Source: Bradyrhizobium cenepequi (GTDB taxonomy: Bacteria; Pseudomonadota; Alphaproteobacteria; Rhizobiales; Xanthobacteraceae). Taken from it: a stretch of 36,830 nt of DNA. Below, in pieces: positions 1 through 8,098 of this stretch. The DNA is taken from assembly GCF_020329485.1 (NCBI RefSeq), contig NZ_JAGKJI010000063.1, forward strand, positions 1 to 36,830, written 5' to 3'. The number at the start of each line of letters is the position of its first letter. Within the stretch, counting starts at the first letter, position 1. The notes under the pieces are model-generated. The model ran no database searches. It was given only the letters and a program-made list of their open reading frames with translations, and was not told where the DNA came from. A program made the position numbers and the translations under genes.

Positions 1-173
1 GCGCCGAAAGCGGATGCCACCAGCGGCACCTTGATCAGCACCAGCGCGGTGACCAGTGTCACTATTAGTCCGACGACCGCCTGCCGGATCGATACCGCGC
101 GTCGTTTTTCGCTGAACGCCCAGGCGATCGCCAGCAGCGCCACCACGCCGAACGCCGATTGCAGTTGTAACAT
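1..173 (-). CDS. Nucleoside transporter, NupC/CNT-like (N-terminal part only)
   Basis: Read on the minus strand from an ATG at 171-173, the first 57 codons give a hydrophobic N-terminus (MLQLQSAFGVVALLAIAWAF, then SEKRRAVSIRQAV and a second membrane segment). This pattern is typical of the start of concentrative nucleoside transporters, which bring nucleosides into the cell with a cation gradient. A GGGAG ribosome-binding site lies about nine bases upstream. The rest of the gene is beyond the left edge of the window, so no transport motif can be checked. It is divergent from the MFS gene. The family call comes from N-terminal similarity recalled from memory. Confidence 0.7.
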   Translation of the reverse strand, partial: MLQLQSAFGVVALLAIAWAFSEKRRAVSIRQAVVGLIVTLVTALVLIKVPLVASAFG

Positions 174-279
174 TCCACAAAACTCCCGAACGATTATGGC
201 AGCACGATCTGCAAGTGCAATGCCGCTCCGTTTTGCGGCGACCATTGACAAGCACGCCGAGGTCGGCCACGGCTCGCCC

Positions 280-1503
280 ATGTCCTCGTCAACGCCGGCC
301 CGTGCCCGCGATCTGCTGGCGCATGGGCCCTTCCTGCTGTTCCTGTCATCGCGAAGCTTGTCGCGGTTCTCGAGCCAGATTGGCGCGGTCGCGATCGGCT
401 GGCAGGTCTACGATCTCACGGGCAGCGCCTTCGACCTCGGCATGGTCGGTCTGGTCCAGTTTCTGCCGACCGCGCTGCTGGTTTTCGTGGCCGGCCATGC
501 GGCCGACCGGTTCGACCGCCGGCGGGTCATGCAGCTCTGCCAACTCGGACAGGCGCTCACTGCGCTCTACCTCGGGTGGAGCACCTATGCCGGAGTTCTT
601 GGCGAGGTACAGATCTTCGTTGCCACCTTCGTGCTCGGGATCGCCGGCGCGTTCGAGAGCCCGGCGACGGCGGCGCTGTTGCCGTTGATTGCGCCGCGTG
701 GCGCATTGCAGCGCGCGACCGCGGTTTCGAGCGGCGCCGCGCAGCTCGCGACCATCGCCGGGCCCGCGCTGGGCGGTCTCGCTTATGTAGTCACGCCGAG
801 CCTGGCCTACGCAGTCATGGTGCTGTTCTGGCTGCTCGGCGCGGTCCTGACCGGTGGCATCCGCGCCGCGCCACAGGCGCAGGCCACCGAAGGTGCCACC
901 TCAAACGATCTCTACGCCGGCGTGCGGTTCGTCCGCAGCAATCCCGCGATCCTCGGCACGATCTCGCTCGACCTGTTCGCGGTGCTGTTCGGAGGCGTCA
1001 CCGCGCTGCTGCCGATCTATGCGCGCGATATTTTGCAGACGGGACCGCTGGGCCTCGGCATTCTGCGCGCCGCGCCTGCGATCGGCGCCTTGATGATGAC
1101 GGCCTATCTCGCGCGCCACACCATCAACCATCATGTCGGCATGCGCATGTTCCAGGCGGTGATCGTGTTCGGCGTGGCGACGGTGGCGTTCGCCGTCTCG
1201 CAGTGGATGTGGCTGTCGGTACTGGCACTCGCGATTCTCGGCGCCGCCGACACCGTGAGTGTGGTGATCCGTTTTGCGCTGGTGCAACTCTCGACGCCCG
1301 ACGAGATGCGCGGGCGCGTGGGCGCCGTGAACTTCCTGTTCATCAACGCTTCTAACCAGCTCGGTCAGTTCGAAAGTGGCGTCACCGCGGCGCTGCTTGG
1401 CGCGGCGCCCGCGGCCGTGTTCGGCGGCGTCGCCACAGTCGCCATTGCGCTATTGTGGATGAAATTATTCCCGGCGCTGCGGAAGGTGGAGCGGCTGGAG
1501 TAG
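280..1503 (+). CDS. MFS transporter, EntS/MFS_3-like exporter
   Basis: About 407 residues with alternating hydrophobic segments over the whole length, fitting a 12-helix major facilitator permease in the inner membrane. The loop after helix 2 reads GHAADRFDRRRV, the classic MFS motif A (G-x3-D-R-x2-RR). The closest general type is the enterobactin-exporter-like MFS_3 group, so export of a small molecule is likely, but the substrate cannot be read from sequence. The ATG at 280 gives the usual short N-terminus before the first helix and has GAGG about 16 bases upstream. An earlier in-frame ATG at 196 would add 28 mostly polar residues and is less likely. The gene stands alone and is followed by a palindromic repeat. 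Confidence 0.85.
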   Translation: MSSSTPARARDLLAHGPFLLFLSSRSLSRFSSQIGAVAIGWQVYDLTGSAFDLGMVGLVQFLPTALLVFVAGHAADRFDRRRVMQLCQLGQALTALYLGWSTYAGVLGEVQIFVATFVLGIAGAFESPATAALLPLIAPRGALQRATAVSSGAAQLATIAGPALGGLAYVVTPSLAYAVMVLFWLLGAVLTGGIRAAPQAQATEGATSNDLYAGVRFVRSNPAILGTISLDLFAVLFGGVTALLPIYARDILQTGPLGLGILRAAPAIGALMMTAYLARHTINHHVGMRMFQAVIVFGVATVAFAVSQWMWLSVLALAILGAADTVSVVIRFALVQLSTPDEMRGRVGAVNFLFINASNQLGQFESGVTAALLGAAPAAVFGGVATVAIALLWMKLFPALRKVERLE

Positions 1504-1511
1504 GGAGCACC

Positions 1512-1635
1512 GCCGTCATTGCGAGCCACCGGGTCGGCGCGAAGCGCCGCCCGATGACAGGCTCCGCGAAGCAATCCATTTCGTCGCTTGCGGAGATATG
1601 GATTGCTTCGTCGCTGCGCTCCTCGCCATGACGGC
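1512..1635. repeat. Palindromic intergenic repeat, family A (copy 1)
   Basis: The outer arms GCCGTCATTGCGAG and CTCGCCATGACGGC, and inner arms GAAGCAATCCAT and ATGGATTGCTTCGTC, form a long stem. The same arms recur at 14665-14751 and 21358-21444. This copy is longer because about 40 bases are inserted in its left arm. It lies between the convergent ends of the MFS and SDR genes, where it could act as a bidirectional transcription end. Confidence 0.85.
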
Positions 1636-1649
1636 TGAGGGTGTGGAGC

Positions 1650-2408
1650 CTATCCCCGTCCCACGAATGGCATCTTGCTCGCCATCACCGTCATGAACAG
1701 CACGTTGGCATCGAGCGGCAGGCCCGCCATGTAGGCGACGGCGTCGCCGACGGCCTTCGCGTCCATCCGCGGCTCCGGCATTTTGCGGCCGTCGGGCTGC
1801 AGCACGCCATCGACCATGCGGTCGGTCATTGGGGTTGCGGCATTACCAATGTCGACCTGGCCGACTGCGATGTCGTACATGCGGCCATCGAGATTGGATG
1901 CCTTGGTCAGGCCGGTGATCGCATGCTTGGTCGCGGTGTAGGCAGCGGAGAACGGCCGCGGCGCGTGCGCCGAGATCGAGCCGTTGTTGATGATGCGCCC
2001 GCCGCGCGGGGTCTGGTCCTTCATGATGCGAAAGGCGTGCTGGGTGCACAGGAAGGGGCCGGTGAGGTTGGTGTTCACCACCGCCTGCCATTGCGCCAGC
2101 GGCAAGTCCTCGAAATTCACCGGCGGCGCGCCCATGCCGGCATTGTTGAAGAGCACATCGAGCCGGCCATATGTGTCCGTCACCTTGGCGAACAGGGCCG
2201 CGATCGAGGCGGGATCGGTCATGTCGGCCTGCACGCACAGGCTCTTGCTGACGTCGCCGCCCAGCTTCCGCGTCTCCTGCAGCGGCTCCAGCCGGCGGCC
2301 GGCCAGCACCACGATGAAGCCGGCATTGATCAGCGCCAGCGATGCGGCGCGTCCGACGCCGGTTCCGGCGCCGGTGACCACAGCTATTCTCTTTTCTGCC
2401 TCGGCCAT
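1650..2408 (-). CDS. Short-chain dehydrogenase/reductase (SDR)
   Basis: A 252-residue classical SDR with a Rossmann fold. The nucleotide-binding motif TGAGTGVG is at residues 12-19, the structural NNAG at 88-91, and the catalytic set Ser144, Tyr157, Lys161 is present (Y-x3-K as YTATK). An Arg-Arg pair after beta-2 (GRR, 37-39) suggests NADP(H). It should oxidise or reduce a hydroxyl/carbonyl group in the cytoplasm; the substrate is unknown. The ATG at 2406-2408 has GGAAGGAAAC directly upstream. The gene starts 11 bases after the stop of the Anbu gene on the same strand, so the two are probably co-transcribed. Confidence 0.9.
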   Translation of the reverse strand: MAEAEKRIAVVTGAGTGVGRAASLALINAGFIVVLAGRRLEPLQETRKLGGDVSKSLCVQADMTDPASIAALFAKVTDTYGRLDVLFNNAGMGAPPVNFEDLPLAQWQAVVNTNLTGPFLCTQHAFRIMKDQTPRGGRIINNGSISAHAPRPFSAAYTATKHAITGLTKASNLDGRMYDIAVGQVDIGNAATPMTDRMVDGVLQPDGRKMPEPRMDAKAVGDAVAYMAGLPLDANVLFMTVMASKMPFVGRG

Positions 2409-2419
2409 CGTTTCCTTCC

Positions 2420-3181
2420 TTATTGTTTCTTGGTTTCGGTTTCGGTCTTGTACGGCGGTCTCGGGATATTCTGATGCGCCGCGCGCAGCGCCGCCGACCA
2501 GCGCGAGCGGAGATCGTGGAAATAGGGTTCGCCTGCCTCGATCCGGTGATTGAGGTCGGCCTCGCAGACGTCGTTGCGCACCACCAGCACGTCGATCGGC
2601 AGGCCGACGCCGAGGTTGGAGCGCATGGTTGAATCCATCGAGATCAATCCGGTCTTCAGCGCCTCATAGAGCTCGACGTCGTAATGCATGGCGCGGTCGA
2701 GCACGGGCTTGCCGTATTTGTGCTCGCCGATTTGCAGGTAAGGCGTATCAGTGGTGCATTCGATGAAGTTGCCGGCGGTGTAGATCATGAACAGCCGCAT
2801 CCGCGAGCCCTTGATCTGGCCGCCGAACAGGAACGAGACGTCGAAGGAGACGTCTTCCGATCTCAGCGCTTCGCCCTCGGTCGCGTGCACCGCGCGGATC
2901 GCGCGGCCGATGCGCTGCGCAGCCTGGAACATGGTCGGCGCGTTCAGGAGCGTCTCGACCTCGCCGGTCTCAGGATCCTCCATGCCTTCCGTCAGCGTCG
3001 ACAGCACCGACTGGCTGATGGCGAGATTGCCGGCGCTGGCGACCGCCATGATCCGCTCGCCGGGCTGGGCGAAGATGTGCAGTTTGCGGAAAGTTGAGAC
3101 ATTGTCGAGACCGGCATTGGTGCGGGTGTCGGCGATCATGACGAGGCCGTCGCGCACCAGGATTCCGCAACAATAGGTCAT
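2420..3181 (-). CDS. anbu: Anbu, proteasome-type protease (COG3484)
   Basis: A 253-residue protein starting Met-Thr, so removal of Met would expose an N-terminal Thr nucleophile as in proteasome beta subunits. Asp18 (IADTRTNAG) and Lys33 (FRKLH), counting the Met, stand where the proteasome Asp17 and Lys33 fall. No propeptide is visible. The whole sequence fits the Anbu (ancestral beta subunit) family, close relatives of HslV and the 20S proteasome; published structures describe Anbu as an open helical or lock-washer assembly with undefined substrates. Anbu is commonly linked to ATP-grasp, alpha-E and transglutaminase genes, and those are found here at 6093-9520 on the same strand. GGGACGG precedes the ATG. 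Protease activity itself is not shown by the sequence. Confidence 0.92.
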   Translation of the reverse strand: MTYCCGILVRDGLVMIADTRTNAGLDNVSTFRKLHIFAQPGERIMAVASAGNLAISQSVLSTLTEGMEDPETGEVETLLNAPTMFQAAQRIGRAIRAVHATEGEALRSEDVSFDVSFLFGGQIKGSRMRLFMIYTAGNFIECTTDTPYLQIGEHKYGKPVLDRAMHYDVELYEALKTGLISMDSTMRSNLGVGLPIDVLVVRNDVCEADLNHRIEAGEPYFHDLRSRWSAALRAAHQNIPRPPYKTETETKKQ

Positions 3182-3356
3182 TTCCGTCCCCGAAAGTCCG
3201 AACGTCTCGGCGCCAAACTAGTAGCCAATTTCGCCGTCGCATCCAACCCCAATTCCCCGGGGAACGGCGTGCGTTCAGACAAGGGATCGTGGCAGGGGTG
3301 CGGAAGCGCGATCGCCGCGCTCTTACGGCATGGCCCGCTGAACCGGGGCCACGCGG

Positions 3357-3782
3357 TCACAATTCCGGAGTTCGTCCCGCTGCTGCATCGACGAGGAACG
3401 CCTCGTCCACGGGCACGCCCAAGGCGGTGACCAGCCGGTTCGTCTCGGCGGCCATGCCGACGATCGCCAGCATTTCCTGATATTCGGCCTCGGTCATGCC
3501 CTTCGCGCGGGCGCTGGCGGTGTGCGAATGAATGCAGTAGCTGCAGCCATGGGCAATCGAGACGGCGACGTAGAGCATCTCCTTGACCTTCGGATCGAGC
3601 GCTCCCGGAGCCATCACTTCCTTGATGCTTTCCCAGGTTCGACGCAGGGTCTTTGGATCATGCGCGAGCGCGCGCCAGAAATTGTTGACGAAGTCCGACT
3701 TCCGCGTGTTGCGGATATCCTCGAAAACGGCGCGCGCTTCCGCCGAGAGTTCGTCGTCCGAAAGCAGTTTCACGGTTGCCAT
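3357..3782 (-). CDS. Carboxymuconolactone decarboxylase / AhpD-like protein
   Basis: A 141-residue alpha-helical protein with the CMD/AhpD signature: Cys80-x2-Cys83 followed by His87 (CSYCIHSH). In AhpD-type proteins this Cys pair and His carry out peroxide-linked disulfide chemistry; in true decarboxylases the Cys pair is missing, so a redox role is favoured. I chose the ATG at 3780-3782 (MATVKLL); an upstream TTG would add ten residues. It lies between Anbu and the Tat-type hydrolase, all on the minus strand, with 175 bases separating it from Anbu, which may therefore have its own promoter. The physiological reductant or substrate is unknown. Confidence 0.85.
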   Translation of the reverse strand: MATVKLLSDDELSAEARAVFEDIRNTRKSDFVNNFWRALAHDPKTLRRTWESIKEVMAPGALDPKVKEMLYVAVSIAHGCSYCIHSHTASARAKGMTEAEYQEMLAIVGMAAETNRLVTALGVPVDEAFLVDAAAGRTPEL

Positions 3783-3848
3783 GGCTTGTCTCGCTGTTCC
3801 GGTCTGAGGCAACAGCGATCATAGCACGACCCGGCCGGGCCGTTCTGA

Positions 3849-4697
3849 TCAGGAGCTCAAGAAATCGAGCAGCGCTGCGTTGAACAGCACGGGATCCTGC
3901 AGGAACGCGAAGTGGCTGACATTGGGAAGGATGAGCAGGCCGGCGCCCGGAATGGTCGCCGCCATGTATTCGGTGTGCTCGCGCTTGATGCCTTCGTCAT
4001 ATTGGCCGTCCGCGATCAGCACGGGGGTCCGGATCGTGCGCAACTGTTCGTCGGTCCAGTTCGGCTGGGTCTCCCACATCTTCTCGATCTGGTGCAGGAA
4101 CTGGTCGAATTCCTTCGGCGTCGGCGAGAGGCGCTCATACTCGGTCTTTGCGCGTGCGATGAACTGCGCAAAGGTCGGGTCCTTGTCGACATCCGGTTTC
4201 AGGCCCGACGTCTGGGTGTTGGCGCCGAACGCGAACACGCGACTGACCCGATCGGGATGCCGCATCGCCATATCCAATCCAATGATGGCGCCGTCGCTCC
4301 AGCCGACGATCGCCGCGCGCGGAATCTGCAGATGATCGAGCAGCGCGACGACATCATCGGTCATCAGATCATATCCAAAGGGTTGCGCGTTGCGCGTGCT
4401 GCGGCCATGGCCGCGGCTGTCGACAAGAATGACGCGATGTCGGCGCACGATATCAGGCACCTGCAGACCGAAGTAATCGGAGTTGGAAAGCCCGCCATGG
4501 AGAAAGACCACCGGGCTTCCTTCGCCGAGTTCGACGTGAAACAGGCTGATGCCATTCACCTGCGCTCGCGCGCTGCGCCCTGCGACCGGCGCCGGCGTCG
4601 CGGGCAGGCTCCGCCACCGCTCGGCTGCGGCGGCGTAGCCGAGCGGCGCCAGGCTGGCGAGAGCGGCGATAACAAAGTGACGTCGGTCCATGTCCAT
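3849..4697 (-). CDS. Alpha/beta hydrolase with Tat-like signal peptide
   Basis: About 282 residues. The N-terminus (MDMDRRHFVIAALASLAPLG) has a twin Arg followed by a hydrophobic stretch ending AAAA, so export through Tat or Sec is likely. The hydrolase core has the oxyanion motif HGG at 67-69, the nucleophile Ser134 in GWSDG, an acid at Asp230 or Asp234, and His262 in VSHF. It should hydrolyse an ester, lactone or similar bond, probably in the periplasm. The reading frame stays open well upstream of 4697, but that stretch lacks protein-like sequence and overlaps the neighbouring gene. The start is chosen from the signal peptide; no strong ribosome-binding site is visible. It follows the flavin enzyme by 52 bases. 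Confidence 0.85.
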   Translation of the reverse strand: MDMDRRHFVIAALASLAPLGYAAAAERWRSLPATPAPVAGRSARAQVNGISLFHVELGEGSPVVFLHGGLSNSDYFGLQVPDIVRRHRVILVDSRGHGRSTRNAQPFGYDLMTDDVVALLDHLQIPRAAIVGWSDGAIIGLDMAMRHPDRVSRVFAFGANTQTSGLKPDVDKDPTFAQFIARAKTEYERLSPTPKEFDQFLHQIEKMWETQPNWTDEQLRTIRTPVLIADGQYDEGIKREHTEYMAATIPGAGLLILPNVSHFAFLQDPVLFNAALLDFLSS

Positions 4698-4749
4698 GGT
4701 CAATGCGCGCGTCTGGAGGCCGACAGCTATTCCGCCTAGCCTGCCACCA

Positions 4750-5964
4750 TCATGTCTGTCCGGCATCCTTTGCCGAGCGTGCCAGGAGCAGCTTGCCGCC
4801 AGCGACATATTGCCTTTGCTGCGTATGGGCGTGCTGGGCGGCGGCGTGCATGTCGCGCAAGCGCCGCTGCAGCGGCGACGACTCGTAGACGGCGCTGGCT
4901 CCGGCGAGCGCGAAACAGGCGTCGACCACCCGAACGCAGCTGGTTGTGATCCAGATTGCGGCCTGCGTTGCCTCGACATGAATGCTTTCATCATTAAGCG
5001 TTCCCGCCAAGGCGCGATGCCAGATCTCTGCGGTCTGCGCTTCGAAAAAGGCATGTGCCGCCCTGAGGTCGGCGGAAATGCGGCCAAGCTCAAGCTGGAA
5101 CGCCTCGGACTCCCGCATCGGCGTGGCGGCCCGGAACTGCTGCCGCCCCGTTTGCGCCAGCGCCACCAATTCGTCCACGGCGCCCTCGGCTATTCCGACG
5201 GAGACTGCAGCGTGAAACATCGGCAGCAACGGCAGCACCTTGGGATACAGCGGGCCTGGCACACAGGGCACGCCGCCTTCGACATCGAAGAAGTTGGCCT
5301 CGGGGATCAGCTCATCGCGCAGCACAATGTGGTGGCTGCCGGTTCCCTTGAGACCGACCGCATGCCAGGTGTCCTCGATCTCCCAATCCTGCGCGGGCAA
5401 CGCAACGCCGCGAACCAGCGGCTGCCCGTGCGGACCGACGACCGGGTCGCCGCTGTCGTTGGTGATGATGCAGAATCCCGCCATCCACTCGGCATGCTTG
5501 CAGCCGCTCGCGAAGGGCCATCGGCCGCTGACCCGGAAGCCGCCCGGCGCGGGTTGGGCCAGTCCGGCCGGCTGCCCGGATCCGCAGAGGGATACGTCCG
5601 GTCCATTCCGATAGATGCGTTCGTAAGTTTCGCGTCTTTGCAAGGTCACGAAAATGCTGCCGCCGCTGCTGGCCATTGCGATCCAACCGATCGACCCGTC
5701 AAGCCGGGCAAGAGCCCTGATGACCTCCACCCCCTCCGGAAAGGCCAGTTCCAGTCCGCCATGGCTTCTTGGCACGCAGATCCGGAAGACACCGATCGAT
5801 TTGAGCCGATCGATCAGGTCTGGCGGGACGCAGCGTGCGGCTTCGATCTCGGCGGCGCGAGCCGTGATCTCGGGAGCCAATTTCCGGATGCCGTCGAGCA
5901 CGGTCTTGTTGCTATCCGGTGCCGTCAGCGAACGAAGGTCACGAAATCGGTCTTGATGGAGCAT
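4750..5964 (-). CDS. Acyl-CoA dehydrogenase-like flavin enzyme (group D monooxygenase type)
   Basis: About 404 residues with the acyl-CoA dehydrogenase fold: an N-terminal helical region, a middle beta domain (from about FRVSGRWPFASG to GLKGTGSHH) and a C-terminal helical domain matching the Acyl-CoA_dh_2 type. The motif GRWPFASGC resembles the flavin-dependent two-component monooxygenases (HsaA, HpaB-like, DszC-like) more than true acyl-CoA dehydrogenases. It probably uses reduced FMN/FAD from a separate reductase to hydroxylate or desaturate a small molecule; no reductase gene is seen next to it. The ATG at 5964 (MLHQDRF) follows AGAGAGG; upstream codons are open but unconvincing. It is first in a three-gene set with the hydrolase and the CMD-like gene. 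Confidence 0.8.
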   Translation of the reverse strand: MLHQDRFRDLRSLTAPDSNKTVLDGIRKLAPEITARAAEIEAARCVPPDLIDRLKSIGVFRICVPRSHGGLELAFPEGVEVIRALARLDGSIGWIAMASSGGSIFVTLQRRETYERIYRNGPDVSLCGSGQPAGLAQPAPGGFRVSGRWPFASGCKHAEWMAGFCIITNDSGDPVVGPHGQPLVRGVALPAQDWEIEDTWHAVGLKGTGSHHIVLRDELIPEANFFDVEGGVPCVPGPLYPKVLPLLPMFHAAVSVGIAEGAVDELVALAQTGRQQFRAATPMRESEAFQLELGRISADLRAAHAFFEAQTAEIWHRALAGTLNDESIHVEATQAAIWITTSCVRVVDACFALAGASAVYESSPLQRRLRDMHAAAQHAHTQQRQYVAGGKLLLARSAKDAGQT

Positions 5965-6092
5965 CTGTCTCGACCTCTCTTGCCGTAAAGGTGTCGCACA
6001 AGAGAATGGAGACGTGGCGCTACCGCATGGTTTCAACGAGGTCGCTCTTGATTACGGCTGTAACGCAGCCAGAGCGTCTTCGAGCGAAGTGA

Positions 6093-6935
6093 TCACTGCG
6101 ACTGCGATTGCCACTGGCCGGGACGACGGCCGGCGTGCTCAACCTTGACTGCAACGGCGAGCGTCTCGGTGCCGCCGCCATAACGGGTGCCGCGCACGGG
6201 AGCAGCGCCGAGATAATCGAGGCCGACGGCGACGCGGGCGTGGGCATCGGTGGTGCAGATGCCGTTGGCGGCATCGAAACCGATCCAGCCGAGATTGGGC
6301 ACATAGGCTTCCGCCCAGGCGTGGCCGGCGGCCTGGTTGACCGTGCCGTCGGAACGGAAGAAATGGCCGGAGACGAAGCGGGCCGGTACGCCGCCGGAGC
6401 GCGCGCAGGTGATGAAGATGTGCGCGTAGTCCTGGCATACGCCGCGCTTCAGCGCGAAGGCCTCCGCCGCCGTGGTGCCGCTGTTGGTCGGGTCCTCGTC
6501 GAAGGCCATGCCCTCGTAGATCTGCACCGTCAGCGCATGCAGGAAGCCGAGCACGTCGCCATCGGCCTCCGAGCGCAACTCGCGGGTGAAGGCTGCCATT
6601 GCCGGATTGACCTCGGTCAGCGCGGTCGAGCGCAGGAACAGGCTCGGCGGAAAGCGTTCGTCGGTGCCGCGCAGCACGCCGCCGGTGTCCTGGGTCTCGA
6701 TCTGTCCCTCGCAATAAATGGCGAGATCGGCGAGCGCGCCGTGAGTCAGCACATGCGTGACATTGCCGAACGCATCCTCATGCGTGTCGAGCCTGGAGTC
6801 GGTCGAGGCGTCGATCTGCCACCCGGCGACATACTGCCCGTCATGGCTTGTCGGCGTCATCCGGAGGATCTGGATCACGCCGGAAGCCGGGGGATCGTAG
6901 CGATAGGTCGTGGTGTGGGCAATTTGCAGGCGCAT
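6093..6935 (-). CDS. Transglutaminase-like cysteine protease with N-terminal beta domain
   Basis: A 280-residue protein of the COG1305 type. The N-terminal third (MRLQIAHTTTYRYD...) is the bacterial transglutaminase-like beta domain. The catalytic core has Cys167 (RGVCQDYAH), His205 (AGHAWAEAY) and Asp221 (GFDAANG), the complete triad. Members act as peptidases or amide-forming enzymes; the substrate is unknown. It lies 30 bases after the alpha-E gene and AGGA precedes its ATG, so the two are clearly one operon. The alpha-E/ATP-grasp context is the standard one for this family and suggests a role in making or cutting a peptide or isopeptide bond. There is no signal peptide, so it should be cytoplasmic. 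Confidence 0.92.
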   Translation of the reverse strand: MRLQIAHTTTYRYDPPASGVIQILRMTPTSHDGQYVAGWQIDASTDSRLDTHEDAFGNVTHVLTHGALADLAIYCEGQIETQDTGGVLRGTDERFPPSLFLRSTALTEVNPAMAAFTRELRSEADGDVLGFLHALTVQIYEGMAFDEDPTNSGTTAAEAFALKRGVCQDYAHIFITCARSGGVPARFVSGHFFRSDGTVNQAAGHAWAEAYVPNLGWIGFDAANGICTTDAHARVAVGLDYLGAAPVRGTRYGGGTETLAVAVKVEHAGRRPGQWQSQSQ

Positions 6936-6965
6936 GGCCTTGGTCCTGACTCGAGGGCAGTAGCC

Positions 6966-7910
6966 CTATAGCAGATATTGCTTGGTGATGATCTCACCCA
7001 GGCGCGAATTATCTGCAATGAATTCCTGGATGAATTCATGCACGCCGTGCTGGAAGATGTCGTCCATATGGCTGTGCTCAAGTCTGTTGCGGATGCCGCG
7101 GGCGTGGCGCTGCGCGGCGCCCTGGCGGCCATAGGCGACGCCGATTTGATCGAGGTTGCGCACGAGGTTGCCGTAGCAGCTTGCAAGCGACCGCGGCAGC
7201 GTGTCGTTGAGGATCAACAGGTCCGCGATCAGCCAAGGCTTGAGCGTCTCGCGATAGACCCAGTGATAGGCCGTCAGTGCCGACACCGAGCGCAGGATCG
7301 AGGTCCACTGGTAGTAGTCGAGCGGGCCGCCGACATGCTCCTCCTCGGGCAGCAGTACGTGATATTTGACGTCGAGGATACGCGCGGTGTTGTCGGCGCG
7401 CTCCAGATGCAGTCCTAGCCGCGAGAACCAATAGGCATCGTTGCGCAGCATGGTCCGATAGGCGGAGCCATCGAAGCGGAGCGACGTCTCCTGCACGAAG
7501 CGCAGGAATTTGGCCAGATCCTCCCGGCTCCCGGTGCCCTTCGACCAGACCGCCTGCAGTTCGATCCAGGCCGCGTTGATGGTGTCCCACATCTCGCCGG
7601 TCAGCGCAGTGCGCACCGAGCGTGCATTGAGCCTGGCCGCCTCGATGCAATTCCTGATCGAGGAAGGATTCTCGGTGGCGAACGACAGGTATTCGACGAC
7701 GTTCTGCTCGTTGGCTTCCTGGTAGTGATCATAAAAACTCTGGCCGACGCCGGCGGTCAGCAGCGCCGAGTCCCATTCATTGGTCTTGCCGATATAGGCC
7801 GCCGGCAGCGCCGTGACACGCAAAGTGGCGTCGATGGTACGCGCGAGATATTCCGCGCGCTCGATATAGCGGGCGAGCCAGTACAGATTTTCGGCGGTGC
7901 GCGACAGCAT
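6966..7910 (-). CDS. Alpha-E domain protein (DUF403, COG2307)
   Basis: About 314 residues, almost entirely helical, starting MLSRTAENLYWLARYIERAEYL when split over the family's typical N-terminus (MLSRTAENLYWL then ARYIERAEYLART). This is the alpha-E domain, a family of unknown biochemical role that nearly always accompanies a circularly permuted ATP-grasp protein. The ATG at 7910 has GAGGG ten bases upstream; an earlier start at 7940 would read into the flanking repeat and is rejected. A 145-base hairpin repeat separates it from the upstream ATP-grasp gene. By context it may form a complex with the ligase or present its substrate; that is inference. Confidence 0.92.
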   Translation of the reverse strand: MLSRTAENLYWLARYIERAEYLARTIDATLRVTALPAAYIGKTNEWDSALLTAGVGQSFYDHYQEANEQNVVEYLSFATENPSSIRNCIEAARLNARSVRTALTGEMWDTINAAWIELQAVWSKGTGSREDLAKFLRFVQETSLRFDGSAYRTMLRNDAYWFSRLGLHLERADNTARILDVKYHVLLPEEEHVGGPLDYYQWTSILRSVSALTAYHWVYRETLKPWLIADLLILNDTLPRSLASCYGNLVRNLDQIGVAYGRQGAAQRHARGIRNRLEHSHMDDIFQHGVHEFIQEFIADNSRLGEIITKQYLL

Positions 7911-7938
7911 GCGAAAGCCCTCACAAAACGCGGCATGC

Positions 7939-8083
7939 ACAAATGCACTCCCTCCCCCTGAAAGGGGGAGGGTTGGGGTGGGGGTTGGCCGCGCGGAGAG
8001 AGGACCCCCACCCGGCGCTACGCGCCGACCTCTCCCTTTCAGGGGGAGGTGAGGTTGGTAAAGGGGGGAGGGAGTGCATTTGT
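7939..8083. repeat. Long inverted repeat, family C (copy 1), inside an operon
   Basis: The outer arms are near-perfect: ACAAATGCACTCCCTCCCC at 7939-7957 and GGGGAGGGAGTGCATTTGT at 8065-8083. Inner arms CTGAAAGGGGGAGG and CCTCTCCCTTTCAGGGGGAGG extend the structure. It fills the gap between the ATP-grasp and alpha-E genes and would form a very stable hairpin in the shared mRNA. A related element with different arms is at 11055-11197. Confidence 0.9.
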
Positions 8084-8098
8084 ACGCCCAGCTTCAAA

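Noticed and set aside
1641..2474. Long plus-strand open frame opposite the SDR gene
   Set aside because: It is the reverse of a well-supported SDR; its His/Arg-rich composition is typical of antisense frames in high-GC DNA.
4698..5093. N-terminal extension of the Tat-type hydrolase, or a fused gene
   Set aside because: It overlaps the flavin enzyme gene in another frame and would bury the signal peptide.
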